The notes: generated by a model from the letters alone, not told the origin. Shown: positions 18,332 through 29,271, numbered from the stretch's first letter. The stretch is DNA of 64,000 bases from Desmonostoc vinosum HA7617-LM4 (GCA_019359515.1 JAHHHC010000017.1:51763-115762), one strand, 5' to 3'. Numbers and translations are program-made.

Positions 18332-19190
18332 TGGCTCAGGGGAGATATAAGGTTAAAAAGGTCAAATGACATCCGTTTTTTGTAATACCAATTCTGCAAC
18401 TTCACAAAAAAACGGTATAACTATCTCTATTTTAGAGATATTAAGAAGATTTGAAAATGTAATTTTTACAGAGAACTTCAGAAATTTTAAATTCAGTGGA
18501 ATCTAGCTTTACTGTAAGCAGCTAAATAAATACCTACTTTGACCCTTTGTAAATTCAAAATTAACAACTAAAAACTAAAAAATCCAAATTTAGCATGGGT
18601 TTCAAAGTTTGCATTTGTTGCATTCTTTTTCAAATTAGTATTAGTTTCCCCTGTTCCCGATTCCCTTTCACCAAAGATCATGACAGCTTTTTTACTTTCG
18701 GTGTTCTGAGGTGCGATCGCTACACAGTTTCTAATTAACACACAATTCTATTTATAAACCTATTTTAAAGCAGTAGTCTAATTTTACAAAGTTTTATCTA
18801 AGTAACTAATCGATAATTCTGATTTACAGTGCTATTTATCTAAGTTCTGGCTGTAATACTATCAAATTTAAAATGTAATTCTTGTGTGAATCTACGTAAA
18901 AACTCTCGCCACAAAATAATTTTTCTAGTATTCTACGTAATATAGACAAGTGAGGAAATCACGGACAAACACCTCACTAGTTAATTAAAGGCAAAAGCGA
19001 GATTAAACATCTAAATGTTCTCCAGTATTTCTCTGTAACGTCTGACAAAAAATCGCTAGCTTTTTCGATAACCAAAGGCTAAATACTTGCATATAAATTT
19101 TCAGGCACGATGCTTATCTCTGCCGTAATTCTTTGTATGCATATGTAAACATATCAATCGTTAAAATTCACTTTTCCAGGAAAAAATATC
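18332..19190. other. 859-base spacer, no gene seen
   Basis: Long AT-rich gap between the divergent SirB1-type and PEP-CTERM genes. Holds a HIP1-like ggtgcgatcgctac at 18712. Nothing protein-like in any frame and no clear RNA fold. The promoter of the PEP-CTERM gene should lie near 19100-19190. Confidence 0.5.
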
Positions 19191-20090
19191 ATGCAATCCT
19201 TGACTAATTTATTAAAGTATAGTGCCGTTTCTTTATTCGGTTTAGGATTAGTAACTGCACCTGCTCACGCTGTTAACATCACTAACACTAGCGACGCGAA
19301 TGTTTTAGTTAATAGTATTTTGGGTTCAGGCATTACAGTGTCAAATGCTACTTATAATGGCGCTCCTATTGCATCTGGCACATTTACAGGTGGTATTGCT
19401 TCAGGAATTGGCATCGAAAATGGAATTATTTTAACTTCTGGTGATGCTAACTTGGCACCAGGGCCAAATAATCAAGATGGTGCAACAGGTAATAACGGCT
19501 TACCTGGTGATGCTGATTTGGACGGCTTGATTCCTGGATTTAATACTTTCGATGCCAGTGTTCTTGAATTTGATTTTGTTTCGGATACAGGCAATCTCTT
19601 TTTTAACTACGTCTTTGCGTCAGAAGAGTACAACGAATATGTCAATAGTAGTTTTAATGATGTATTTGGCTTCTTCTTAGATGGTAACAATATTGCGTTA
19701 ATTCCTGGAACTACTACACCAGTTTCAATTAATAATGTCAATGGTGGTAATCCTTTGGGCACTAACGCTAAAAATTCTGAGTTCTACAATAACAACGATG
19801 CATCCGATGGTGGGCCATTTTTCAATATTCAATATGATGGTTTCACCAAGGTATTTACTGCCAAAGTAGAAGGATTGAGCGTCGGTAAGCATAAAATTAA
19901 GCTGGCGATCGCTGATGCCGGAGATAGCATTCTAGACTCAGCTGTATTTATTCAAGGTGGTACATTCTCTAGCGAACCACCAAAAGATGTCCCCGAACCT
20001 GCTTCTATGTTGGGTGTATTAGCATTCGGTGCTTTTGGCGCTACCTCAGCAATGAAGCGTAAACAGCAACAAAAAGCAGCTAAAGCTTAA
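19191..20090 (+). CDS. Choice-of-anchor L domain, PEP-CTERM surface protein
   Basis: 299 residues. Signal peptide at residues 1-27 (SVSLFGLGLVTAPAHA-like end). The middle carries the choice-of-anchor L pattern: FDASVLEFDFVSDTGNLFFN, FVFASEEYNEYVNSS-type motif, NDVFGFFLDG, and LAIADAGDSILDSAVFI. The C-terminus has the sorting signal DVPEPASMLGVLAFGAFG followed by a basic tail (MKRKQQQKAAKA). PEP-CTERM proteins are handled by an exosortase and reach the outer surface or sheath. A hairpin terminator follows. Confidence 0.9.
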   Translation: MQSLTNLLKYSAVSLFGLGLVTAPAHAVNITNTSDANVLVNSILGSGITVSNATYNGAPIASGTFTGGIASGIGIENGIILTSGDANLAPGPNNQDGATGNNGLPGDADLDGLIPGFNTFDASVLEFDFVSDTGNLFFNYVFASEEYNEYVNSSFNDVFGFFLDGNNIALIPGTTTPVSINNVNGGNPLGTNAKNSEFYNNNDASDGGPFFNIQYDGFTKVFTAKVEGLSVGKHKIKLAIADAGDSILDSAVFIQGGTFSSEPPKDVPEPASMLGVLAFGAFGATSAMKRKQQQKAAKA

Positions 20091-20153
20091 AAATTCTTAG
20101 GAACAAGGATTTTTCTCCCAATCCTACTACGTAAAAATTCTCAAACTGGATAG

Positions 20154-20195
20154 TTGCCGGTCAGGCGATCGCTTGACACGGCAATTTTATTTTTC
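20154..20195 (+). terminator. Rho-independent terminator of the PEP-CTERM gene
   Basis: Outer arms ttgccg (20154-20159) and cggcaa (20179-20184) enclose the near-palindrome tcaggcgatcgcttga, and a T-rich run (ttttattttt) follows. The loop region contains the HIP1 octamer. Confidence 0.8.
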
Positions 20196-20291
20196 AGTCT
20201 TCCGTTACATAAGACCTATTCACAACTGTTCATAAGTAGACAAATCTGCTCATGATCTAGTTTGATGCTTACTTCCTCATTCATCCTGGTA

Positions 20292-20486
20292 GTGTCGGCA
20301 CTCACCAGTCCAGAGGCGAAAACGGTCTAACTGACCGCTATATGTGTCGAAGTTATGGAGAAACTTCTAGGTGAGGCGCTGCTAACAATCCTCTGTCTAT
20401 GGAACTTGCACTTCGCCTGTGGCACGTTTATCAAACGCCAGTCTAAGCTGGAAGGGTTATCCTCTGACGGCACGGTTGTTAACCGT
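20292..20486 (+). ncRNA. Candidate structured RNA upstream of atpD
   Basis: About 195 bases of non-coding DNA fold by eye into a branched structure. Closing helices: gtgtcg 20292-20297 with cggcac 20468-20473, and cagagg 20311-20316 with cctctg 20461-20466. Inside are hairpins cggtc/gaccg (20323-20337), gaagtt/aacttc (20349-20367), aggcg/cgcct (20374-20418), cgttt/aaacg (20425-20437) and ccag/ctgg (20438-20451). A further hairpin acggtt/aaccgt (20472-20486) competes with the closing helix. GC content is higher than the flanks. It matches no RNA family I recognise (not tmRNA, RNase P or SRP RNA). The strand is inferred from the neighbours. Confidence 0.45.
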
Positions 20487-20722
20487 TACTGCTGATAGTC
20501 TAACATATTTTCTCCAATACCTACTCAAAATTGACTAGTTATGAACACAGATGTCTAGGAATTATGTTACAGTTTCCAACCCTAGCCCCTCTAAAAAACC
20601 AGTGTTGCAGCCCAAACAGCCAAACTTCTTTTTAAGGAATTACTAAGGGAGTTGTGTCCCCTTACGATGCTACAGTGAGAGATGACATTGCTTAATCTTA
20701 TGTCGTCTACGACCCAATCTGA

Positions 20723-22198
<1,476 letters not shown>

Positions 22199-22383
22199 TC
22201 ATTAGTCATTAGTCATTGGTCATTAGTGAAGCGCTAATGACCAATGGCAAATTGCAAAAGACAAAGCGCAAAGTCTGAGCTGAGGTTTCCTCCATACACC
22301 GAAGGGGTTGCCGCAGCGAAAAGTCTGGGCGGTGGCTTCCGCCAATCAGAACTTTGTAAGAGAAGACATAGGACAAAAGACAA
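22199..22383. repeat. Repeat-filled spacer inside the atpD-atpC operon
   Basis: Begins with four tandem variants of tcattag (tcattagtcattagtcattggtcattag) followed by an inverted copy (gcgctaatgaccaatggc), so the spacer can fold. Then two imperfect 23-base direct copies: aagtctgagctgaggtttcc and aagtctgggcggtggcttcc. Both are dispersed repeat types of this genome. Confidence 0.75.
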
Positions 22384-22797
22384 ATGACACTAACCGTTCG
22401 TGTAATTTCCCCAGACAAAACCGTCTGGGATGCCGCAGCTGAAGAATTAGTTTTACCCAGCACTACAGGTCAACTGGGCATTCTCACTGGACACGCACCA
22501 CTTTTAACCGCTTTGGATATAGGTGTGATGCGAGTACGCGCTAACAAAAATCAAGCTTGGCAAGCGATCGCCCTTTTGGGTGGCTTTGCTGAAGTCGAAG
22601 AAAACGAAGTGACAATTCTGGTAAATGGCGCTGAACGTGGCGATGCCATCAATCTTGAAGAAGCTCGTGCTGCTTATAGCCAAGCAGAAACACGTCTGAG
22701 TCAAGTGACACCAGATGACCGTCAAGCACAAATCCAGGCAACCCAAGCCTTTAAACGTGCCCGCGCTCGCTTTCAAGCCGCTGGTGGTTTAATTTAG
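22384..22797 (+). CDS. atpC: F1F0 ATP synthase subunit epsilon
   Basis: 137 residues (atpE in chloroplast-style naming). Starts [20 protein letters not shown], has [20 protein letters not shown] and [19 protein letters not shown] of the beta-sandwich domain, and a two-helix C-terminal domain ([35 protein letters not shown]). Regulates ATPase activity. Co-transcription with atpD is expected. A hairpin follows its stop. Confidence 0.97.
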   Translation: MTLTVRVISPDKTVWDAAAEELVLPSTTGQLGILTGHAPLLTALDIGVMRVRANKNQAWQAIALLGGFAEVEENEVTILVNGAERGDAINLEEARAAYSQAETRLSQVTPDDRQAQIQATQAFKRARARFQAAGGLI

Positions 22798-22817
22798 AAT
22801 TAATTTTAACTTTACAT

Positions 22818-22853
22818 GTAAATAGGGTGAGCTTGTTTGCTCATCCTATTTAC
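22818..22853 (+). terminator. Hairpin after atpC
   Basis: Arms gtaaatagggtgagc (22818-22832) and gctcatcctatttac (22839-22853) pair over 15 positions with one G-T, around ttgttt. A strong T-run is lacking, so termination is likely but not certain. Confidence 0.75.
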
Positions 22854-22973
22854 TAGTAACTAATACTAACTATCTCTAAACTTGCATTTTATAACCTACA
22901 TTCCGCAGATATTAAACGTCAGCCCTAGCGATCAGTTTTCAAGCGAACACTATATAACTGGACACAGTATCAC

Positions 22974-23726
22974 TTATCTAAAACTATCTGAATCAAACTT
23001 TTTCACCAATTCAACTTGCTCAATTTTTTGCTTAATCCAAGCATCAAACAAATCAGTAATAATTTGTTGACGCAGTATATTATCCAGTTGTGGTTGAACA
23101 ATCTCCTCAACAAAAATTAGGTGTATTCCCTTTGAGGTGACAATTGGTTTCAAAAGTTGAGGTGGTGTAGCTGAAAAAACAGCAGCAGAAAGCTCTGGTT
23201 TTAAATCCTTGCGGCGTAATGTTCCTAAATATCCGCCTTTTCGGCGTAATTCAGTATCTTCAATATATTTGTGAGCAACATCATAAAAACTCATCTCTCC
23301 TTCTTGAACAGCATAGAAAAGTTCTAATGCTAGATCTTCATCGTCTAGTACAACTTCGTACATGACTACGCCAGCATACTCTAGTTGATGTTCAAAGAAG
23401 TAAGGCTCTATTTTATCTACAAATAGATTTTGGCTTAACTTGCCAAAAAGGACACTAGTGTAGACCATTTCTTCAAAATTATCTATGGACAGACCATGTT
23501 TTTCTAGCCATACCCAAGTATCTTCAGCACTGTTGAGTTTGTTCACTAATCGAAAAATATCTGCTGCTTCTTGTAATTCTTCTGTTTCCACATTGATGCC
23601 AGCTTCCTTAGCAGCATTTGTCACTATCTGATGTGTAACAATTTGTTCAATTATTTCCGGTATTTTACAAGATAGCTTGATTTGCTGAAGAATATCTGTA
23701 TTGGTAATAGTAATAGCTTGTGACAT
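22974..23726 (-). CDS. Parvulin-type peptidylprolyl isomerase of the exporter cluster
   Basis: 250 residues from the Met at 23726 (MSQAITITNTD); a longer frame to 23765 adds 13 residues. The N-terminal part is helical and SurA-like, and the C-terminal half carries the parvulin (PpiC) fold: FYDVAHKYIEDTELRRKGGY, LGTLRRKDLKPELSAAVFSA and VTSKGIHLIFVEEIV. There is no signal peptide. It is the last gene of a cluster with an HlyD adaptor and a C39 exporter; parvulins are known partners of such exporters in cyanobacteria, presumably handling the exported peptide or protein. Confidence 0.85.
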   Translation of the reverse strand: MSQAITITNTDILQQIKLSCKIPEIIEQIVTHQIVTNAAKEAGINVETEELQEAADIFRLVNKLNSAEDTWVWLEKHGLSIDNFEEMVYTSVLFGKLSQNLFVDKIEPYFFEHQLEYAGVVMYEVVLDDEDLALELFYAVQEGEMSFYDVAHKYIEDTELRRKGGYLGTLRRKDLKPELSAAVFSATPPQLLKPIVTSKGIHLIFVEEIVQPQLDNILRQQIITDLFDAWIKQKIEQVELVKKFDSDSFR

Positions 23727-23841
23727 GATGTTTTCAATTAGTTCGATACAATTAACAGGGCGCACAAAGATTTTTATTTTTCTTTAAAGAAAAATATCTG
23801 AAAATGAGTAACTCTAAAAATGCATAATTACAACGAAATAC

Positions 23842-25365
23842 TTATAATTTTACTCCTCCTTGTTGCAACTGCTTGAATGGATCAAGTAGAAAATCAATAA
23901 TTCGGCGCTGCCGCACAATTACTTCTGCTGTTGCTGTATCTCCTGGACGTAAAGGAATACACTTATTATTTGAGACAACACAACTCTGTTTTAGAGAAAT
24001 ATCTAGGTTATAAGCTGCCACTTTTCCAGATGGTGTATCTATTTCTGTAGTGGTAGGAGAAATTTTAATTAATTCTCCTGAGATTACCCCGTGGTCTTGA
24101 AACGGATAAGCATCAAACTTGAGCTTTACTGGTAATCCTGTTCGCAAAGAACCACTTTCAGTAGTTGCCATTTGTGCCCGAACTATTAAAGGTGAACTAG
24201 ATGATGCAATCTCTGCAACCAGAGTCCCTGGTTGTACAACTGCTCCAGGTTTTTGTATTGGTAATTGAAATAATGTACCGCTTGCAGTAGCTCTAATTTG
24301 TCGCTGTCCCAACTGAAATTTTAATGATTGAATCTGTCTCTGGCTTTGAGAAATTTCTGACTTGAGTGAAGTAATTTCTGTTTCTAAATTCTTTTGTTGT
24401 TCTTCAATTTTCAGTGCAGCTAGCTTACCAGTACGAGTCAAAGTTTGATAACTTCTTTCTTGTTCTTTAAGTCGTAATTCTGCCTGCTTAATATCCGCAT
24501 TGTTTTGGCGAATAGTTTGCTCATAAATACTTTGTTGTTCTGCTAAACGTAACTTAGATTGTCGAATATCTGACTTTGCTTGTTCATATAATTTTAGTCT
24601 TTCTTGTGCCGCATCTTCCTTATCAACAACATTAATTTCTGCCGCAATACCTTCTTTAAAAGCTTTTTGATAACGTTCTAATTCTCGCTGAGCGATCGCT
24701 AAACTCACCTCAGCTAATTTCTTAGCATTTAGACTCTGCTCAAAAGTTTGCTTAGCTTGATTAACCTGAGCTAATTTTTCTTCTTTACGTAAATTATAAG
24801 AACTCACAATAGCTTGTAAATTTTGATTAGCTTGGTCAATTTGTGCTTGCTTTTCTAACTGTTGGGACTGATTTTGTTGCTGTTGAGTTGATAAAGAAAC
24901 AAATAGCTGATTTTTAGCTGCATTTAATTGCGTAAATCGATTTAATTGCCCCTCTAATTTATCTTGTGTTTGCCGTAATTCTGTTTTTACTAATTCCGAT
25001 TCTAATACTAATAAAGTTTGCCCAGTTTTTACTGTATCACCTTCTTTGACTCGTATTTCGGCAACTGTGCCAGCAACAGCTGCATCAAGCTTAATTGTTT
25101 TATCCCCTGGCTCAGTTCTGCCTCTAGCTGTGCCAGTCTCATCTACTTTGGAGAGTATTGCCCAAGGTAAAATTATACACACAAATGTTACTAAAAAATA
25201 TAATATTCCTCTTGTCCAAACTCGAGGTAAGCTATCAAGTGTTTCTTTAGTAATATCAGACCAACCATCATTTTTCGTATTTGAGATTGATGAAGTGGCA
25301 ATCTCTGAATAAGATGTTTCTTCTGGTAATGTATCGCTGATTCGTCCATTCAATATATCTGGCAT
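23842..25365 (-). CDS. HlyD family membrane fusion protein
   Basis: 507 residues. A cytoplasmic N-terminus of about 50 residues, one membrane helix (residues ~55-75, ILYFLVTFVCIILPWAIL), then the split lipoyl domain (VAGTVAEIRVKEGDTVKTGQ), a long coiled-coil hairpin (~residues 130-350, Gln/Glu/Lys rich), the second lipoyl half (QIRATASGTLFQLPIQKPGA) and a C-terminal beta barrel. This is the periplasmic adaptor of a type I secretion machine. It lies 89 bases downstream of the C39 ABC gene, with aggaaaa before the ATG. Confidence 0.93.
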   Translation of the reverse strand: MPDILNGRISDTLPEETSYSEIATSSISNTKNDGWSDITKETLDSLPRVWTRGILYFLVTFVCIILPWAILSKVDETGTARGRTEPGDKTIKLDAAVAGTVAEIRVKEGDTVKTGQTLLVLESELVKTELRQTQDKLEGQLNRFTQLNAAKNQLFVSLSTQQQQNQSQQLEKQAQIDQANQNLQAIVSSYNLRKEEKLAQVNQAKQTFEQSLNAKKLAEVSLAIAQRELERYQKAFKEGIAAEINVVDKEDAAQERLKLYEQAKSDIRQSKLRLAEQQSIYEQTIRQNNADIKQAELRLKEQERSYQTLTRTGKLAALKIEEQQKNLETEITSLKSEISQSQRQIQSLKFQLGQRQIRATASGTLFQLPIQKPGAVVQPGTLVAEIASSSSPLIVRAQMATTESGSLRTGLPVKLKFDAYPFQDHGVISGELIKISPTTTEIDTPSGKVAAYNLDISLKQSCVVSNNKCIPLRPGDTATAEVIVRQRRIIDFLLDPFKQLQQGGVKL

Positions 25366-25454
25366 AACTTTTCCTAATATCCATGTTGAACTTCGGTTGA
25401 GTAATGGATAATTGGATACCCATTACCAATTACTAACGCCGTAGTCTTCACGAT

Positions 25455-28184
25455 TTATGTTGTCCCATGCAACTGCTGTTGATTTAGATAGAAATAATGT
25501 CCTCGTTTTGCCATTAATGCATCATGAGTGCCACTCTCAATCAAAATTCCTCGATCTAATACTAAAATTAAATCTGCGTTCCGCACAGTAGAAAGTCGAT
25601 GGGCAATTACTAACGTAGTTCTATCCTTCAAAATTGTGTTCAAGTTTTGTTGTATTACCCTTTCTGATTCGGTGTCAAGATGGGAAGTTGCTTCATCTAA
25701 AACCAACAGTTGAGGATTGCCTAATAAAGCTCTAGCAATAGCTATCCGTTGTCGCTGTCCACCAGATAATAATCCCCCACCTTCACCAATTTGGGTTTCG
25801 TACCCCATCGGCAGTTTTTTGATAAACTCATCAGCACCCGCTAATTGTGCCGCTTCGATTACTTCTGATAAAGTTGCTCCAGGATGCGCTAAGCAGATGT
25901 TTTCCCGAATCGTACCGCCGAATAAAAAGGTATCTTGGTCAACTACTCCCACAGAAGAACGTAAAGAGCGTAGAGAAATACTAGTAATATCTTGTCCATC
26001 AATCAGTATTCTGCCATCTGTAGGGAGATACAAGCCTAAAGCTAATTTAGAAATGGTAGTTTTTCCTGAACCGCTACGTCCTACCAAAGCTACCATCTGC
26101 CCCGATTTTACTTCAAAACTGATATTTTCAAGAATATTAATGTCACTTTCTGGGTGATAGCGAAATGTTACATTGTCAAAGCGAATATTTCCTTTAACTT
26201 GTGGTAGGTTTTGGCGTGCTTGATGCTGTAAATCTTCTTCTGGTTCTGCATCTAATACATCATTAATCCGTTCTACCGCAATCACAACCTCTTGCAATTG
26301 ATTCCATAACACACTCAGGCGTTGAAATGGTGTAATAATATTTCCCACTAACATATTGAATGCCACCAATTGTCCAATAGTTAACTGGTTTTGAATTACC
26401 TGATGTGCGCCGAACCACAACAAACCTGTTGTAATTAATGCTTGAATTGTATTACTAAATATTTGCAGACGATTGCCAATAACTTGTCCATCAAAATTGG
26501 TTTTAATCTCTTTGTTTAATAATTCTTCCCAATGCCATCTGACTGTTTGTTCTACGGCAGTAGCTTTCACTGTTCGCATACCAGTTAAGGCTTCAATTAG
26601 ATAGCTACTTTCTTTGGCAACAGCATTAAATATTTCTCTAGAGATTCTTTGTAAAAAAGGCGTAGCAACTAATGCCAACAGAGCAAACGGCGGGATGATT
26701 AACAATGCCAAAAGTGCCATTTGCCAACTGTACCAAAACATCAATCCTACATAGATAAAGACAGTAAGTAAATCTAAGAGGATAGATAATGCTTCACCCG
26801 AAAGGAAACGTTGAATTTTGCGGTTTTCTTGAACGCGAGAGATGATATCTCCAACATAACGCGACTCAAAGAAATTCAATGGTAGCCGGAGGGTATGGCG
26901 AATAAAGCCAACAATGAGTGCGAGGTCGATTCTGTTAGCTGTGTGGTCTAAGAGATATTGTCGTAGCCCCGTCATTGCTACTCTAAAGAGGTTGAATATC
27001 AGCAACCCTAACCCTACTGCTGTTAAAGTGAGTTCCGATCGCTGTACCACCACGCGATCTAAAATTAATTGGGTAAATAACGGGGTGACGAGTCCAAAAA
27101 TCTGAATAAATACCGAAGCAATAAATACCTCCAGCATTACCAACGAGTGCGGCTTCATCAACTCAAAGAATTGCCAAAAAGGAGTGGAAGTCTCCTTAGT
27201 CTCTTTGAGCATGGCTGTTGGTTGCAGCAGCAATGTATAACCAGTCCAGTTGGCATTAAACTCAGCATGGCTGAGGGTGCGTTGACCAATGGCAGGGTCA
27301 GCGACAATCACATGCTTAGGGGTAATTTCGTAAACAACGATGTAATGTTTGCCTTCCCAGTGGACGATCGCAGGTAATTTTTGCTTAGCTAATTGCTTTA
27401 AACTAGCTTTTACCGGTCGTGTAGCGAAACCGATGCTTTCCGCCGCCGCTAATAATCCCCGCAATGATGCACCATTGCGGTCTACATTGGAGATATCCCG
27501 CAAGCGATTCACACTGAAGTTCTTTCCCCAATAGCGAGACACCATCACCAAACAAGCCGCGCCACAATCAGATGCGCTGTGTTGAGCAAAAAATGGATAG
27601 CGCCGTAATACCCGTTGCCATAAATGCCCTACTTGCTGCGTCGGACTAGGGAAATAAGCTTTGCTAATCTTGTTAGCGTGCGGCAAATCCGCACTATTTG
27701 ACAAATTGGTTATTTTATAGTTTTTGCTAGAATCTTCGGTTTTTATGGGTGGGTGGTCTGAGTCTGTCTGTTGGGGATAACGAGATAGCGCTTGATTCCA
27801 CAAATGCTGTTCAATTTGTGGATATTTAGCCATCAATGGCCATAGCACCTTACCCGGTATAAAGCATAGTTGCAAATTAACTGAAGCCCTCGCTGCATAT
27901 GGCTGCAACTGTGCATCGGGAAACAAGGTGAATTCTGCAAAGGCGGCCCCAACTTCCAAAGTGGCAATTAACTCATCGGTACTATTTAGCAGCCTCACCT
28001 TACCAGCAATAATGATGTAGATACCTGGCTCAACATCGGTTCCTTGCCAGAACTTACCAACTTTTGGGTTGAGATGCTTAGCTTGTTGAAGACAATGTTG
28101 AAACTCCTCTGTGGCCAGAGAACATCCCAGAGTACTGTTTAACTGTTGTGGAGAAACCAAATGAGCGGATAGATTTTGCGCCAT
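25455..28184 (-). CDS. Peptidase C39-containing ABC exporter with N-terminal cyclic nucleotide-binding-like domain
   Basis: 909 residues. Order: cNMP-binding-like domain (~30-140, PGIYIIIAGKVRLLNS, EVGAAFAEFTLFPD), C39 protease (~200-330) with catalytic Cys in SASDCGAACL, His in WEGKHYIVVYE and Asp in VIVADPA, six-helix ABC membrane domain (~345-640) and ATPase (~670-905) with Walker A GRSGSGKTT, signature LSGGQRQRIAIARA, Walker B LLVLDEATSHLD and the H-loop VIAHRL. Such PCAT-type exporters cut a leader after a double-glycine and export the cargo. The architecture resembles HetC-type cyanobacterial exporters. Its first 107 bases overlap the regulator gene. No clear leader-peptide substrate gene was seen nearby. 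Confidence 0.93.
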   Translation of the reverse strand: MAQNLSAHLVSPQQLNSTLGCSLATEEFQHCLQQAKHLNPKVGKFWQGTDVEPGIYIIIAGKVRLLNSTDELIATLEVGAAFAEFTLFPDAQLQPYAARASVNLQLCFIPGKVLWPLMAKYPQIEQHLWNQALSRYPQQTDSDHPPIKTEDSSKNYKITNLSNSADLPHANKISKAYFPSPTQQVGHLWQRVLRRYPFFAQHSASDCGAACLVMVSRYWGKNFSVNRLRDISNVDRNGASLRGLLAAAESIGFATRPVKASLKQLAKQKLPAIVHWEGKHYIVVYEITPKHVIVADPAIGQRTLSHAEFNANWTGYTLLLQPTAMLKETKETSTPFWQFFELMKPHSLVMLEVFIASVFIQIFGLVTPLFTQLILDRVVVQRSELTLTAVGLGLLIFNLFRVAMTGLRQYLLDHTANRIDLALIVGFIRHTLRLPLNFFESRYVGDIISRVQENRKIQRFLSGEALSILLDLLTVFIYVGLMFWYSWQMALLALLIIPPFALLALVATPFLQRISREIFNAVAKESSYLIEALTGMRTVKATAVEQTVRWHWEELLNKEIKTNFDGQVIGNRLQIFSNTIQALITTGLLWFGAHQVIQNQLTIGQLVAFNMLVGNIITPFQRLSVLWNQLQEVVIAVERINDVLDAEPEEDLQHQARQNLPQVKGNIRFDNVTFRYHPESDINILENISFEVKSGQMVALVGRSGSGKTTISKLALGLYLPTDGRILIDGQDITSISLRSLRSSVGVVDQDTFLFGGTIRENICLAHPGATLSEVIEAAQLAGADEFIKKLPMGYETQIGEGGGLLSGGQRQRIAIARALLGNPQLLVLDEATSHLDTESERVIQQNLNTILKDRTTLVIAHRLSTVRNADLILVLDRGILIESGTHDALMAKRGHYFYLNQQQLHGTT

Positions 28185-28833
28185 GAGTCTCTGAGTCTTT
28201 TTCTATGTTTGCAAAGTTGATGGGTAAAAATTCCGAATTATCTGGAATATTGGCTGATTTCAGATCACTAATCAAGATTTTGGAGCTATTATTTTGCTCA
28301 TTATTGTTACCCTGAATATTGTTCGACTTGGGTCGTGTCGATAATCCCATCTGTTTCAGCAGTCGCTTGATGTGTCGGTCACTGACTTCAACACCAAATT
28401 CTTTCGCCAAATGTTTTTGCAACCAGTTCGCTGTCCACCGTCGAAACGAATATCCATGATTACGGGGACTGCTACCAACCAGTTCTTTAAGACGGCTGAG
28501 ATATTGGTCATTTACTGCTTTAGGACGACCGATTGGACAATCTTGCCATTGGTGCGCCATTCCTGTGCGGGCTATGTGCGTCCAATGTCTTGCTGTCGCA
28601 GCACAACACCCCAAGGTTTGACAAATTTCTGTTTGAGTTTTTCCCTCGTCTGCCAACAACATGATTTCTATGCGTTGGCGATAAGATTCAAGTAAATTTT
28701 TATGTAAACTTTCTAGCAGCAGTTTCCGCTGAAAAGGTGTTAAATACTTACCACCTGCTGTACTAGGATAGTTGGTTTGAGGTTTTGTTTGGCAGTCAGA
28801 CATAAACTTAGAATTTACTAGTTTTGCAGACAC
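28078..28833 (-). CDS. Helix-turn-helix (transposase-like winged HTH) regulator of the exporter cluster
   Basis: 251 residues (an internal Met at 28803 is an alternative start). Residues ~30-90 form a first HTH (ESYRQRIEIMLLADEGKTQT, EICQTLGCCAATARHWTHIA), and ~100-160 a second winged-helix segment like that of IS630-type transposases (YSFRRWTANWLQKHLAKEFG, VEVSDRHIKRLLKQMGL). No DDE catalytic domain follows; instead a low-complexity Asn/Ser tail. The last 36 codons overlap the start of the ABC gene in another frame. This kind of HTH protein regularly precedes C39 exporters in cyanobacteria, suggesting a domesticated regulator, but its function is inferred. Confidence 0.8.
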   Translation of the reverse strand: MSAKLVNSKFMSDCQTKPQTNYPSTAGGKYLTPFQRKLLLESLHKNLLESYRQRIEIMLLADEGKTQTEICQTLGCCAATARHWTHIARTGMAHQWQDCPIGRPKAVNDQYLSRLKELVGSSPRNHGYSFRRWTANWLQKHLAKEFGVEVSDRHIKRLLKQMGLSTRPKSNNIQGNNNEQNNSSKILISDLKSANIPDNSEFLPINFANIEKDSETHGAKSIRSFGFSTTVKQYSGMFSGHRGVSTLSSTS

Positions 28834-29240
28834 ACAAATGTTTTGTACTTAGAGGATATTTACTTAAGTACTATCAAATGTATCAATGAGTCCTTCAGGT
28901 GCTAGTTCTTACCCCCCCAAGAGTATATGTCACTCTGTATAGGCTCAGGTTAAGCTACAAATCATCTTTGTTGATTCCGAAGAAAATCCCTAAATTTTCG
29001 ATGTTGAAATATTAATTCAAAAATCAAGCTTTGTGTATAATCACCGTCTATTATCACTATAATTAGTATCAATATTCGTATGATTTCCAAGAATATATAC
29101 ATAGCTCAACGTAGCTCATTCAGGACTTATGTAAGTATCAGATTATTTTCGTGAAGTTATGCACAAGACAAAAAACTTAGTAATGCAACATCCGTGCATA
29201 GGCGCGTTCGTTGCTAACCATGACGATTCCAGTAAACTAT

Positions 29241-29271
29241 TGTAGAGACACAGCATTGCTACATCTCTACA
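29241..29271. repeat. Dispersed hairpin tgtagaga...tctctaca
   Basis: Arms tgtagaga and tctctaca around cacagcattgctaca. A close copy lies at 39787-39817 and a related one at 10837-10893. Confidence 0.75.

Noticed and set aside
20292..20486. Assignment of the folded region to 6S RNA, tmRNA, RNase P RNA or a hammerhead
   Set aside because: The sequence shows branched short hairpins rather than the 6S rod, has no tRNA-like ends or RNase P core, and lacks the hammerhead CUGANGA/GAAA pair.
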